The notes under the pieces: model-generated
The model's database searches: none
The model's input: the letters and a program-made list of their open reading frames with translations, nothing else
What the model was told of the DNA's origin: nothing
Shown: in pieces, positions 1 through 10,300 of the stretch
Layout: each line of letters begins with the position of its first letter
Numbering within the stretch: the stretch's first letter is position 1
Made by a program: the position numbers and the translations under genes
Origin: Diphasiastrum complanatum
Taxonomy: Eukaryota > Streptophyta > Lycopodiopsida > Lycopodiales > Lycopodiaceae
NCBI GenBank assembly: GCA_029204225.1
Contig: CM055113.1
Location: 10,504,364-10,568,363 of the forward strand
Direction: 5' to 3'
DNA length: 64,000 nucleotides

Positions 1-600
1 CATTTGGAACACTTTGGACAACAAAGTGTTGGTGATTTTGTGGCTGTTGGACAGCCTGCTACAGCCTCTTGTTGGCTGTCCGAGTCTTTGCGGATAGCAA
101 AGCATAGGAACCACACATGCCTCACCAAAATCAGTACCTTATGCTGATTTTCCTGTTTTGATGCTTACTTCTTATGATGACAATGTTGCCTTACCTAGTG
201 TGTTGGTGAGCAGATCATTGATAGTAAGATTCGGGAAGATGTGATGGTAAAAGAGTATCATACTCTTCTTTATATTTCTTGTGGTAAGAAGACTTATCGA
301 ATCATGTGGGAACTATTGATGGATTGCAAATCCATACTTCGGCTTGTGGCTGGTTATTTGGTTACCTACTTTGGATGGAGCATGCTTGTCTTCACTCTTC
401 GACTTGATGCTACCACACTTCGTATTCTACATCTCTTCTACATCGGGCATGCTTGGGACTGAGATTTCGGCTACTTCGACTACTTCGAGTTGGAGTTTTT
501 CTTTGGCTACATGAAGTTTCAGGCAACAAGCAACATTTTGCATTTTGTTGCAATTTTTCCATTCTACTTCATGTCATGTTATGTTTTTTACATTATCATT
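1..600. other. Gene-free stretch upstream of a copia LTR
   Basis: No recognisable protein domain is visible in this stretch on either strand. The plus strand is T-rich with short open frames only. It ends in a purine run (601-609) directly before an LTR, so it is probably the decayed 3' untranslated tail of a plus-strand copia retrotransposon whose coding part lies outside the window. That origin is inferred from position, not from homology. Confidence 0.35.
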
Positions 601-609
601 TAAGGAGGG
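601..609 (+). other. Polypurine tract before LTR
   Basis: The purine-rich run TAAGGAGGG lies directly before the TGTTAG start of the LTR at 610. This is the expected place and composition for the plus-strand priming tract of an LTR retrotransposon. Confidence 0.6.
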
Positions 610-1032
610 TGTTAGAAATAATAAATGATAATGTTAGTTTCCCATAGGTTACTTTGACCCAAAAGGTCGAGACTTGTGTAACCATGGGTTAAGTTTATTA
701 TTTAGACCATGTTAAGTTAGCTAAGTTGGACCCAATTTTGGTCTAGTAATAACTCGTGGGTCCAAGTAAAGTCTAATTATGTTAAGGGGCCCTATCTTGA
801 CTTTTCAGGGTGCCCTATAATTAGTAGGTTCTAGAACTTAGGGTTTGGAAGAGTCTAGGCCCTTGGAAGGCCTATTTATATGTACTCATTGTTCATTTGT
901 AATTCATTCTCTTTCAAGCATTGCTACTACTTTCTCTCTCCTTGAGGGCGCTCTTCTTCTTCTTCTTCTCCCTCTTCTTCTTGTATATGGAGATTGAATG
1001 TTAGAAGGATCTTGGCACTTTGATTTCCTACA
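610..1032 (+). mobile_element. Copia-type LTR (3' or solo LTR)
   Basis: The block begins TGTTAGAAATAATAAATG and ends ...TTTCCTACA, giving the TG...CA termini of an LTR. A TATA-like stretch (CTATTTATATG, about 870-880) is followed by CT-rich sequence (about 930-985), as in an LTR promoter region. The polypurine tract on its left orients it as a 3' LTR on the plus strand. No partner LTR lies in the window, so it is either a solo LTR or the end of an element that starts off the left edge. Confidence 0.6.
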
Positions 1033-1236
1033 GTCCTCATGCATACATTTGTCACATGCCATGCATTGCTCCACATATCTTTATAGGAGTGTCTAGGTCC
1101 ACTCAAGGTTATTAGTTACAAAATCGACCTTGACATAGAATTAAATCGAGGCGTAACCAACAATCTCGAACACTAGAGAGCCAGTCTACCATATCAGGAC
1201 TATTCCAAATCCTTTGAGCAGGATCTGGCCATAACA
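1033..1236 (-). mobile_element. Gypsy 3' LTR start, minus strand (truncated)
   Basis: Read on the minus strand, AAAGGAGGAAGAA (1249-1237) is followed by TGTTATGGCCAG, a typical polypurine tract plus LTR start of a chromodomain gypsy element. The LTR runs leftward and stops where the copia LTR ends at 1032, so it is truncated or was invaded there. No opposite LTR is recognisable. Confidence 0.5.
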
Positions 1237-1375
1237 TTCTTCCTCCTTTAAACAAGTTCAATCCTCAAAACGGGAAAGGGAACATCAGGAATACTATTCC
1301 TTAAGATTATCCTCAGTCAGATCTTTCCATCCGAATAAGTACTCAGAGATATAACAATTCCCCGATGTGTTTGCC
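1237..1375 (-). pseudogene. Gypsy integrase chromodomain remnant
   Basis: On the minus strand, directly before the polypurine tract, a chromodomain-like reading EYLFGWKDLTEDN is followed by stops and frame changes. In chromodomain gypsy elements (chromoviruses) this domain closes the integrase a few dozen bases before the 3' LTR, which is exactly its place here. The reading is too broken to encode a protein. Confidence 0.45.
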
Positions 1376-4300
1376 TCTACACAGGAGTACTAATTCAAAA
1401 TCCAAAGATAAACTAAGCCATAAATCATCTGACTGGGCCGATCCTCTCCAAATAAAAGATTTCACCTTCATGTAAACTCAACTACATGAAACAATGGATG
1501 AAGCAATTTTTTATTTCAGAGATCAAGTCCAAAAGCTAAATAAAATCCATTTTAATCATAGTCTAATAACTATCCACAATTTCTTGTAGATAATAATGCT
1601 TCTTGGTACATATATTCTTAGAATATCCAAATATTCCAAGACACCAATTCAATCAACCAGAACTCTTGGAGATCCACAAGTCTCAGACAATTACAACACA
1701 ATCCAAACTCCAGAGTACTATAGTTACTCAAATGGGTTAAATGCCCCATCTCAAGCATCTCATGCAAGAAATCAGCAATCTATCTGAAACTCAATAGATT
1801 TACTTGTCTCCTAAAAACAACCAAAGATCTAGACTGATTTACGTACACAAGCACTTAAAGATAATTTGTAGCAGAATACCATCCGCTAAATTAAGCAAAC
1901 TCTCCACAAGTAAAAATAATTTACTTTATGAGAATGTCTGTGAGCACATACGTTCTCAAATTACGAGAGTGAAAAAATATAGATATTCAAAACACTGATC
2001 TAAATTCTTAACTCATTCAATAGATCAAGAATACATAAAAATCGTCACATTTCCTTGCAATCCTCTGTTAATAATTAGGTATCTATTTATGATTCGTCAA
2101 TCACAAATATTTAGATTTATGATTCATCAACCATAATTCACTAGAATCCAAAACCATACTTAATCATTAAAGATTATTGGAGTATATGTTCAAACATAAC
2201 TCAAAATATAAGAATCATTCTAAAATCTTTTTCACTAAGAAAATACTGGATTTTAGGAATATTCTCCAAACCGATTTCTTAACAAAAAAGGGAGATATCC
2301 AAGTTCTATATGCAACATGTACTTAAAGACATAAAGCATACCAAAATGACCGATAACCATCTTCAACTACAAAAAAAACTTGAGATTACCACCTAGAACC
2401 AAATCTAGACACCCAGTTGTCATTCTTGGAATCATTAAGATTTGCTATCCAGTTGAGCTCTCTAGGATATAATCACTAATGAACTGAGTCTATTCCTCGA
2501 TTGTCTCACTGAGATTCTTGTAACTCAAGCTACGAAAAAATTTTATTCCTCATGAGTAAATAACATATTTGAGAAATCTTTGAGATGAAGAACATATCCA
2601 CTCTCACGAGTTTTTCAACCCAACTTACCTCTAACAACATAATTTCTTCCACTTAATCAACCCCTCCAAGATCCTAGTACTCAAACTAAGATTAGGTTGA
2701 TCTAATATAGACATTCTAGACTCAACGCTGCAAACAAACTTACCCCTATCCCACACAAAACTGGGACTAGTAACTTTTGATCTTTCTCTTTTCTACTTTA
2801 TAAATAATGATTTCAAGTTTCAAACCACCTCTAGTTCCAAATTGTTCCACACAACCCCTAAAGAATTTCTCTTATTCAAAAAGTTCCACTTTTGTATTTT
2901 ACTCTAGATTTGTCCGAAAATACTTTCAGATAATCACAATTCCATGTATACTTTGGGTTTCATCCGAAAACTATGCAACCAATAGATCTCCTAGTAAAAT
3001 TTATCCTATCACTCACCCCTCTTTTAGTAAGAAATTATCCAATTTCTATAAAGTTTAGCTGAAGAAATCCATGAAAAGTCAGTAATAAGTGTCTTCTACA
3101 AAGGGTTCACTCTATTGCAATCAGGACTTTTTCTTCAAACATTTTTCGCCCGAGTGACAGTAACTATCATCCATCTATGCATAAGAGACAACCTGTGTTT
3201 AAGAAATTGAAACACAATCCCCCTGGAATTTACTAGAATTCCAAGACCTATTCATACAAGTAGTAATTCACATGATGAACATCCTTCAGAAAAGAAAATA
3301 AAGTTTATCCCTGATGGATACCAATAGTCCATTTATGAAATGGTGACTCGACAACGACCACACATGGTTTGAACTTTATTGACAAATTGACACATTGTCA
3401 ACCCATTCTAGTTAGTAATAAGCTTTGCGAAATCCCTCCATCAGAGAGCATTATCTTTAAGGGAAAGCTTTTTCCAGCTCTAACATCTTAAATGTGATCC
3501 ATGTGTTAACTGATTCTTTTTCATCCAAATCATACTAAAAATTACCGGTCATATAAGATATTCTACATGAACTCAACTAAATAAGTTGAAATTTAAAAGA
3601 CTTTTTTATGGAATCATCCACAACCAGTACTATGCAATTTTCCTACAGGGATTTCCAAAAATCCAAATTACATAATACAAACACATTCACTAACCCTGAT
3701 GTCCTCATTCAGCTAAGGTATAGAGAATTCTTATAGACATATAGTAAATGTCCTTTTTCCCCAAATAAAAAAAGTAAGTCCAATTTTCCTTTTCATTTCA
3801 TTGGCTTTAGCATTACTCCATACTGTATTCAGCAAAAATCCTTTTGTTGAATAAAAAGTTTACTACCATCATTTGTACCAGTTACTTCATTAGCTCAAGC
3901 TGAATTTCATCTTCGACAAGTATCTTGCTAATAGCTTTTGCTCGTCAAGTTCCTAAGGACCAAAATCCATTAGAATGCAATAGCAAAAATCAATGTTTTA
4001 TCCTGGAAAGGAAAATAATATATGGATTAAGAAATCCTCATGTACCATTTGACTCAATATACTGGGAGTAACATGTTACCCCAGAGTTAAAAATGTTAAC
4101 AGTAATGTACAAGGAACCCAAAGGTTACACCCACTAGAAAAAATTACCGTGAGAAATTAATAATACTGTCAATCCTAAATCCATGAACCTATCTCATAGA
4201 CTTAACAGTTAGGATAGTAACATTATTCATTCACACATTTTCCTGATATGGCCTGCAGAATCGGTAATTCCATTCTCAACTATCGGTTTAGGTAGATTTT

Positions 4301-4840
4301 CCCAAAAATCACCCCTATGAATCGAAAACAGTTTGTACCATGGATATGACTGGACCAAGGTTCAAAAGGTCCTGGGCTAATCAGCATGTAATAACCACAG
4401 TACTATAGCCATGCAATCCTCAGATTGACCGATTTTTTAACCATTACAAGAAGGCCGATCTCTTCTCTATCAAAAAAAAAAGTGTCATGCAAAAAGGTAA
4501 AGACCATGCAAAATTCAAGACCTTTTAAACCGTAACCTAAGGGTTCAAGGGAAGAACATGCAAAAGTAGGTCATGGATTTCTTCCACACGGCCGCTACAG
4601 ACTCCCCTGCTGCTCGTGCTCCTCCCTCACATCTGCTGAGTTGGGATCAAAATAGTTGCGCTTCAGCCACAAACACCTCCATCGCATCTCCTTCATTATT
4701 CTTCATGCGCCCATAAAAAGGTTAATAGGCATGCATTACACTGTTGGAATTTATTTCCAGATGCACGCTCCAGATCCATGCTACTGAAAAATGTGCTTGC
4801 ACCAGTCCAAGAAGACACAGATTGAAAGGATTAGTGATGA
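1376..4840. other. AT-rich stretch without supported genes
   Basis: About 3.5 kb of AT-rich sequence with only short open frames (under 85 codons) that match nothing I recognise. It may be the worn interior of the minus-strand gypsy element whose 3' end lies at 1033-1375, but I could not identify reverse transcriptase, RNase H or integrase motifs in it. Around 4640-4715 the minus strand has a short open reading containing GDAMEVFVAEAQLF that could be another exon of the gene at 4852-5210; this is weak. Confidence 0.3.
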
Positions 4841-4851
4841 ACAGTGAGCAC

Positions 4852-5210
4852 CTTCAGAGCATTGGCAAGATCCTTAGAATTGCTGCTATCAATTTGAAGG
4901 TAAAGATCCAACAGCTGACCCACGACCATTCGTGCAAAGATCTATAGCTGTTTCTTCTTCTGCGATTCATACAAGTTTACCAAACAATCACTATTGTAGA
5001 AGCACAAAGATTTACTATCCTATTCTCCGGATCAACTCTCTACTTGAAAGAGAGAGAAACAAGCTTGAAGCAGGCAACAACTTGCCTTCTTGTGGCTTTT
5101 ACAGCAGGGTTACATCCCTCATGATCCTTCTCCAAGCTTCCCCATACGTTTACAGGTTCCACAAAAGCAAGAAGAAGATTATAGTACAAATCTTGCAAAG
5201 ATACTGATTT
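4852..5210 (-). CDS. Two exons of an unidentified host protein
   Basis: On the minus strand two open blocks behave as exons. The first (5210-5082, 43 codons) follows TTTTCAG and ends before GTTGTT; it contains DLYYNLLLAFVEP, WGSLEKDHEG and KATRRQ. The second (4941-4852, 30 codons) follows GCTATAG and ends before GTGCTC; it contains IFARMVVGQLLDLYLQ and SSNSKDLANALK. Both borders are phase 0, so the blocks join in frame across a 140-base intron. The amphipathic, leucine-rich composition suggests a helical protein. I do not recognise the family, and it does not resemble IF-3. It may belong to a neighbouring gene on the same strand, or be a captured gene fragment. Flanking exons were not securely found. 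Confidence 0.45.
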
Positions 5211-5769
5211 CTGAAAATTCAGAAATTATCATTTCACTCACAAAATAACTATCACTATGGCCAGAAACAGTATAGCTATGGCAGAATTAGGTTGTAAAAG
5301 CCCCCCTACAAGCTGTGTTTCACCCGAGGGATTAAGCAGGCATTAACAATTCCAGATTGTTATGATGACCTCCACTACTTCAATATGCTTTAAAAGCTTA
5401 ACAGAAATAGGGAAATTTGCATAACCATTCTTTTACAGGGAATAGTTAGTTCCATGAAGATGGTTGAGGCTCTCAGTTTCATAATCTACTTACTATTAGA
5501 GAGTTTATTACAATTGCAATCCCATTCTATGTTCACAAATTGCGGGTGGGTTTTCCTTAGAAGGATTAGTGTAGCATAGCCCACATTCCTCAACATGCAT
5601 TTCATTAGACTCAAGTTCCTCATACCTTGAACATTATGGACTTTTGCATGTCATTAAAATCTACCTATGCAGATTCCAAGCTACAAGCCACTTGATTTAC
5701 TCATGCAAATCATTCCACATCTAATAGGAATCTCTCAAAAGAACTAGGAAATTGGAAATGAATCAAACA
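5211..5769. other. No supported feature
   Basis: Non-coding sequence between the unidentified exons and the short LTR element. On the minus strand near 5300-5340 there is a short open reading with GETQLVGGLLQPN, but no convincing splice borders, so no exon is called. Confidence 0.3.
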
Positions 5770-6830
5770 TTAATTGGAAGCAATATTAACAAAAATTAAA
5801 CTAGTGTCAAGAATGGATTTTGAATACAAAGGAAATGGTGTCCTTTCATAGTTGAGAGGTAGACCTGATTTCCTACCTCCCTTTACTTCCAAATACAAAT
5901 ATTTGGTGGGAAAGCACCCTCCAATCACTAAATTGACTTTTAGGCCTCTAAACTTATTTACTTGCGTAAATAGCCTAAAAGTCTCTTTCTTGCTATCTAT
6001 TTGATCAAAGAACAATGTGATCACCAGGTTGGACTTACACATACAGGGTGCCAAATTCCTCTCACTTATTAACTACATGATCTATTTACAAATTCCTCAA
6101 TATCCACAAACCCTCCAACAGTATCCCCGACCAAAATTATATCTCCAAAAAGCTTTTTCAATGTTCTACAACTCTACCTTTTCATATCAAATTATAGAGA
6201 ACAGAAGTTCGGACGAAAAATGAATCAAACAGGCCAAAAAAACTAAAAAACAGAAAATGCAGTCCCCACTCATTTTTTTAAACGTATTTGGACATAACTC
6301 TCACAAATCACATCCATAATGCAAAGCTAAACCTAGCATGCCCAAACCAAGAAGCCTAAATGCATTCTAACCACAAAATATAAAAGAAAATGCTAACAAG
6401 CAAGATGAGAGTGCATTGCTCCCTGACAACGGCGCCAAAATTGTAGGGCTCTCACCTGTCACGACTTGTAGTACTTGCGCTCCGAAAGGAAGAGAGATGG
6501 AGGTTAGAGAGAAACATGAGAGAGAGAGAGAGAGAGAGAGAGACCCAATTGGGAGCATTGCTTTAGATTAGCAAGATTGGATCTTCAAGAATGGATCTCT
6601 AATACAAATGAAATGGTCTCCTTTTATAGTTGAGAGGTAGACCTAATTTCCTACCTCCCTTTACTTTCAAATATAAATATTTGGTGGGAAAGCATCCTCC
6701 AATCACTAACTTGACTTTTAGGCCTCTAAACTTATTTACTTGCGTAAATAGCCTAAAAGTCTCTTTATTGCTATCTATTTGATCAAATAACAATGTGATC
6801 ACTGGGTTGGCCTAAAAGTACTAGTGCCCT
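5770..6830 (-). mobile_element. Short LTR element (TRIM-like), decayed
   Basis: Two direct copies of a roughly 240-bp block (about 5797-6035 and 6577-6815) share long identical stretches, for example TATTTGGTGGGAAAGCA and ACTTGCGTAAATAGCCTAAA. Between them, on the minus strand, lies TTTTGGCGCCGTTGTCAGGG (about 6443-6424), which resembles the primer-binding site of Tat/Athila-type gypsy elements. In minus orientation the order is LTR, primer site, about 400 bp of internal sequence, second LTR. No coding capacity is visible. The left copy seems truncated because it lacks the GA-rich part seen at 6517-6543. The element lies on the 3' side of the last visible IF-3 exon. Confidence 0.45.
6517..6543. 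repeat. GA microsatellite
   Basis: A run of about 13 GA dinucleotides inside the right-hand LTR-like copy of the short element. Confidence 0.8.
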
Positions 6831-7315
6831 CCAAGGGAATTTATTGGGTCTACTATGGCCCATATGTAAATGATTTTGAACTTAACTAGCAATTTCATCC
6901 TCTTCCTTGGGGCTCATCCTGTACAAAGAAAGCGATGTTCTTGTCTGAGACTTCTGAAAAAATTCCTATCAAAAAATCCTCTATGCTAATTGGCTATGAA
7001 CCAAGATATGAGATTGTCATCAATCAAGTGCTCTTTGAGATAACTGGCTCGTGAGCCTCTTGATAAATGAGCACCAAACATTCCAGAAAATATTTAAGTA
7101 AATCATGAATTGATTGAGGAAAACTAGAGCAAATAAGAAATAAAAACAAAACGATTTGGTTACATAATTAACATGTATTATATAGACTTATGAAACAGAA
7201 TTCCCTGCTACAACCTTTGTGAATGGAGTAAAACAACTGACATATTTGAATCACTACCCATGTTTGCAATGATGATTCAGCCTAATTTAATAACAAGTCA
7301 GTGAGGACATCCTAC
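6831..7315 (-). other. Start of IF-3 intron 6
   Basis: Sequence after the GTAGGA donor of exon 6, AT-rich, with no open reading frame resembling the IF-3 C-domain. If the gene is intact, intron 6 must extend past the short LTR element and the unidentified exons; otherwise the gene ends here. Confidence 0.45.
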
Positions 7316-7349
7316 CGCATCTTCAGTTCTTTTAACTCCATCCTATTTG
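7316..7349 (-). CDS. IF3: IF-3 exon 6 (last one visible)
   Basis: A 34-base exon after CTGGACAG and before the donor GTAGGA. It encodes [10 protein letters not shown] plus two bases of the next codon. In IF-3 proteins this motif is followed at once by the C-domain; no such exon is visible between 7315 and 1. Confidence 0.88.
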
Positions 7350-10300
7350 CTGTCCAGCAGAAAAGAAAGTATTAATATGCAACTGATAAATGTCAAATGA
7401 ACACTACATTCAACTGAAACACAAATGCAAGTGGAAGCTGACTTTCAGTAAGTTTCACGCACCATTCAAAACAGTACAAACCGATTGCCATCAGTTGGTT
7501 TTCTTACAAACTTCGACCAATGCATTAGCCCTAGCTGTATATTAAGGTAAATATACTGTTTCACAATTTAAAAATAACAGGCAAAGCATTATCCCAACCA
7601 GCAGATTTTCTCTGTTGCTCCCTTTTTCGTTTGGCAGATTCATACTTAAATTTGCTGCAAGCCAAAAGAAAAAGAACATTACTACCTCATGATCTATCCC
7701 TCACCTTGTTTAACTCAAATGTAAAATTTGCTAGCTCTTAAAATTGAAGAAAGCTAGAGGGTGAAAGAAAACAGCCTGCAAGGTGGAGAAAAAGCATCGA
7801 ATAATCTTCAAAATAGAGTGACTACTTCTCTTGAAGCAACCACCACCCATGCACTTGCACCATGCAGGTTGGTACTATTTGGTATATGAACAGAGAGCTT
7901 GCAAAAATGATGCTTGTGCAAAACTTGAATCGGCATCTAAATTCAGAAAATTACCTATAATCCATTATTCTAGCAACTGGTGGATCTGCATCTGGAGCTA
8001 TCAATACCTGCAACATAACAACATTGATTATAGTCATAGTGAAATACAGTGTTGCAGCGGATCGCGATCGCGATCTGCTGCAAAAACGATCAGGATCGTG
8101 CGATCCGGATCGCCAGCGATCTGGGACCAGAAACGCGGTCCCAAATCGCAAAAAAATTTGCAAATTTTTTCCTGACCCCAGATCCGCTGCTTTTGCTATT
8201 GAATTGAATATCTGATTGTCTTTCTTATATCAATGGTTTGCAATTCTACTGATGTCCAGATTTCTGATAGCCTGTGAATGCATATCTGTGAACGAAAAAG
8301 CAAATATTTGCAGATCTGTGATGTCCAAATTTTTTATGAATGCAGCCATCTGAAACCAACTAAAACCAAGCAACATAACTGCATAATAATTGCTATTTCG
8401 ATATCCTTTCACATGATACTCATATTGGCAACTTTTCAAAAAAAAAAACCAAAAATTTTTTGCGAAACCCTGACAGGAATTCCCTGATCAATATCTGGAT
8501 CGCGATCCGGAACGGAACGTGCATCTTTGGTGAAATATAAGTGTTTCAAAATATTAAAAACATATGGAGCATTAGGTATTGAGCCGTAAGTCCAGACAAG
8601 GACGGGCAACCTTAGCCCTAATCTGGTACTTTCCTAAAATGTTCCATTAGGATCTCCAGTATAGTATAAACAGGAGGTAGAGACATTCATTTATTAGCTT
8701 ACTAATTGGTCTACTATTTAGTTCGCTGCAGGTGACTCATTTGCCGTCCTTGTAAAGTTTCCAAAAACGTTCCACTAGGATCTCCACTAATTATTAATAT
8801 AAACTGGAGGTAGAGACATTCATTCATTAGCTTATTACTTGGTTCACTGCAGGTGACACATTTGCAGTGCAAGTTGTACCATAGAACCCACGGTTCTCAG
8901 AACCGTGGATCCCGGGAACTGTGGTGGGAACCATACCACTGTTCATGGACCGTGGTAGGGTTCCTATAGTTAATTGAATAATTTTTTTTTTTCCCAATTT
9001 CCCCTCAAAACCCCTCCCAAGGCATTTTTGGTCCTCATTTCATAAATTTCACAGATTTCACACAGATTTCACAAATGGTCCTCTGATTTAACAAATGATT
9101 TGACAGATTGAACCATATTTCACAGATTTCACAGATGGTCCTCTGATTTTACAAATGATTTCACAGATTAAACCAGATTTCACAGATTTCACAGATTTTT
9201 TTTGGCATTTTTTGGGAAACAAAAAAAAATTAATTAACTGTACAATTCACCACGCTCCCGAGCAAAAAAATTTGTGAACCGTACAGTTCACTGTACGGTT
9301 TTCAGAACTGTGGTGAACCGTGGACGGTTCATTAATTCTATGGCTTGTACATTGATTTCCATTGACGTCCCAGCGAAACGTATTTCGCTAGGTGCGCATT
9401 TCGCGAACTGCGATTCTCCGAAACGCCTTTCGAACCGCGAAACGTGCAAAAATTTATATAAAAGAAAAAAAAAATTCTCCCATAAGTACAGTAGATAGGG
9501 ATGCTACAGTTAACAGGAAGCCTTACGAACGTGTTCCCTGGTCACAATTTCTGCTATGACCCAAAAGCAAGATAGATGAAAGAGGATTGTTTATATAATG
9601 TGTAACTTCAATATACAAAATTCTATAAATTTCAAATTTTGATGTGTATGTGTATGTTTTGAATATATGTTATTAAGTTGATGTGGCGTTCCCGTTCCCA
9701 TTCCCATTTTTTCAGAGATGTTTTCGTTCCCGTTCCCAAGCTCAATCCCGTTCCCTAGTCACTATGACGTGTGGTCTTGGAAGAGTTACCGATTTATTAC
9801 TATGGATCCTATTGTTGCTATTTGACATTTCCAGTCCATCCATCGGTTTGAGTTGTAGTTGTCTTTGTTCATATTGATGGTGTGCAGCACTCTTGTTCCT
9901 CATGAATTGCCCGGTGCCCTAATATTCATATTGATACCGTATCTGGCGCTTTTGGTCCATTCAACTAGCACGGTACACGACTTGTGTGTAATAGCAAAAA
10001 CTGAGTTCCCAACTAATATGGCTATGAAGCAAGCCAGTATAACATATTACTAACCATGGAACAAATGAAATTAGAGAAACCACTAACTTGGAGGCTAATA
10101 ACACCACCAAGAAGAATAAAATAATGAATTCTTACCAAGAACTTTAAAAAAGCAACTACAACTCCACATGTCAATCGATGCAAGCTCTAAATCTGATACC
10201 ACTATAAGGAGTAACAACTTAAAATAGCAATAATCAACGTATGGTTCTTTTACGGTCACTTTAAGTTCGACAATAACACTTTTTACTTAGCTCTACAGTT

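Noticed and set aside
1596-3058. Several plus-strand frames of 60-85 codons
   Set aside because: Low-complexity, AT-rich translation without any recognisable domain; expected by chance.
8230-8487. Frames on both strands inside IF-3 intron 3
   Set aside because: Mutually overlapping, without motifs, inside an intron defined by exons 3 and 4.
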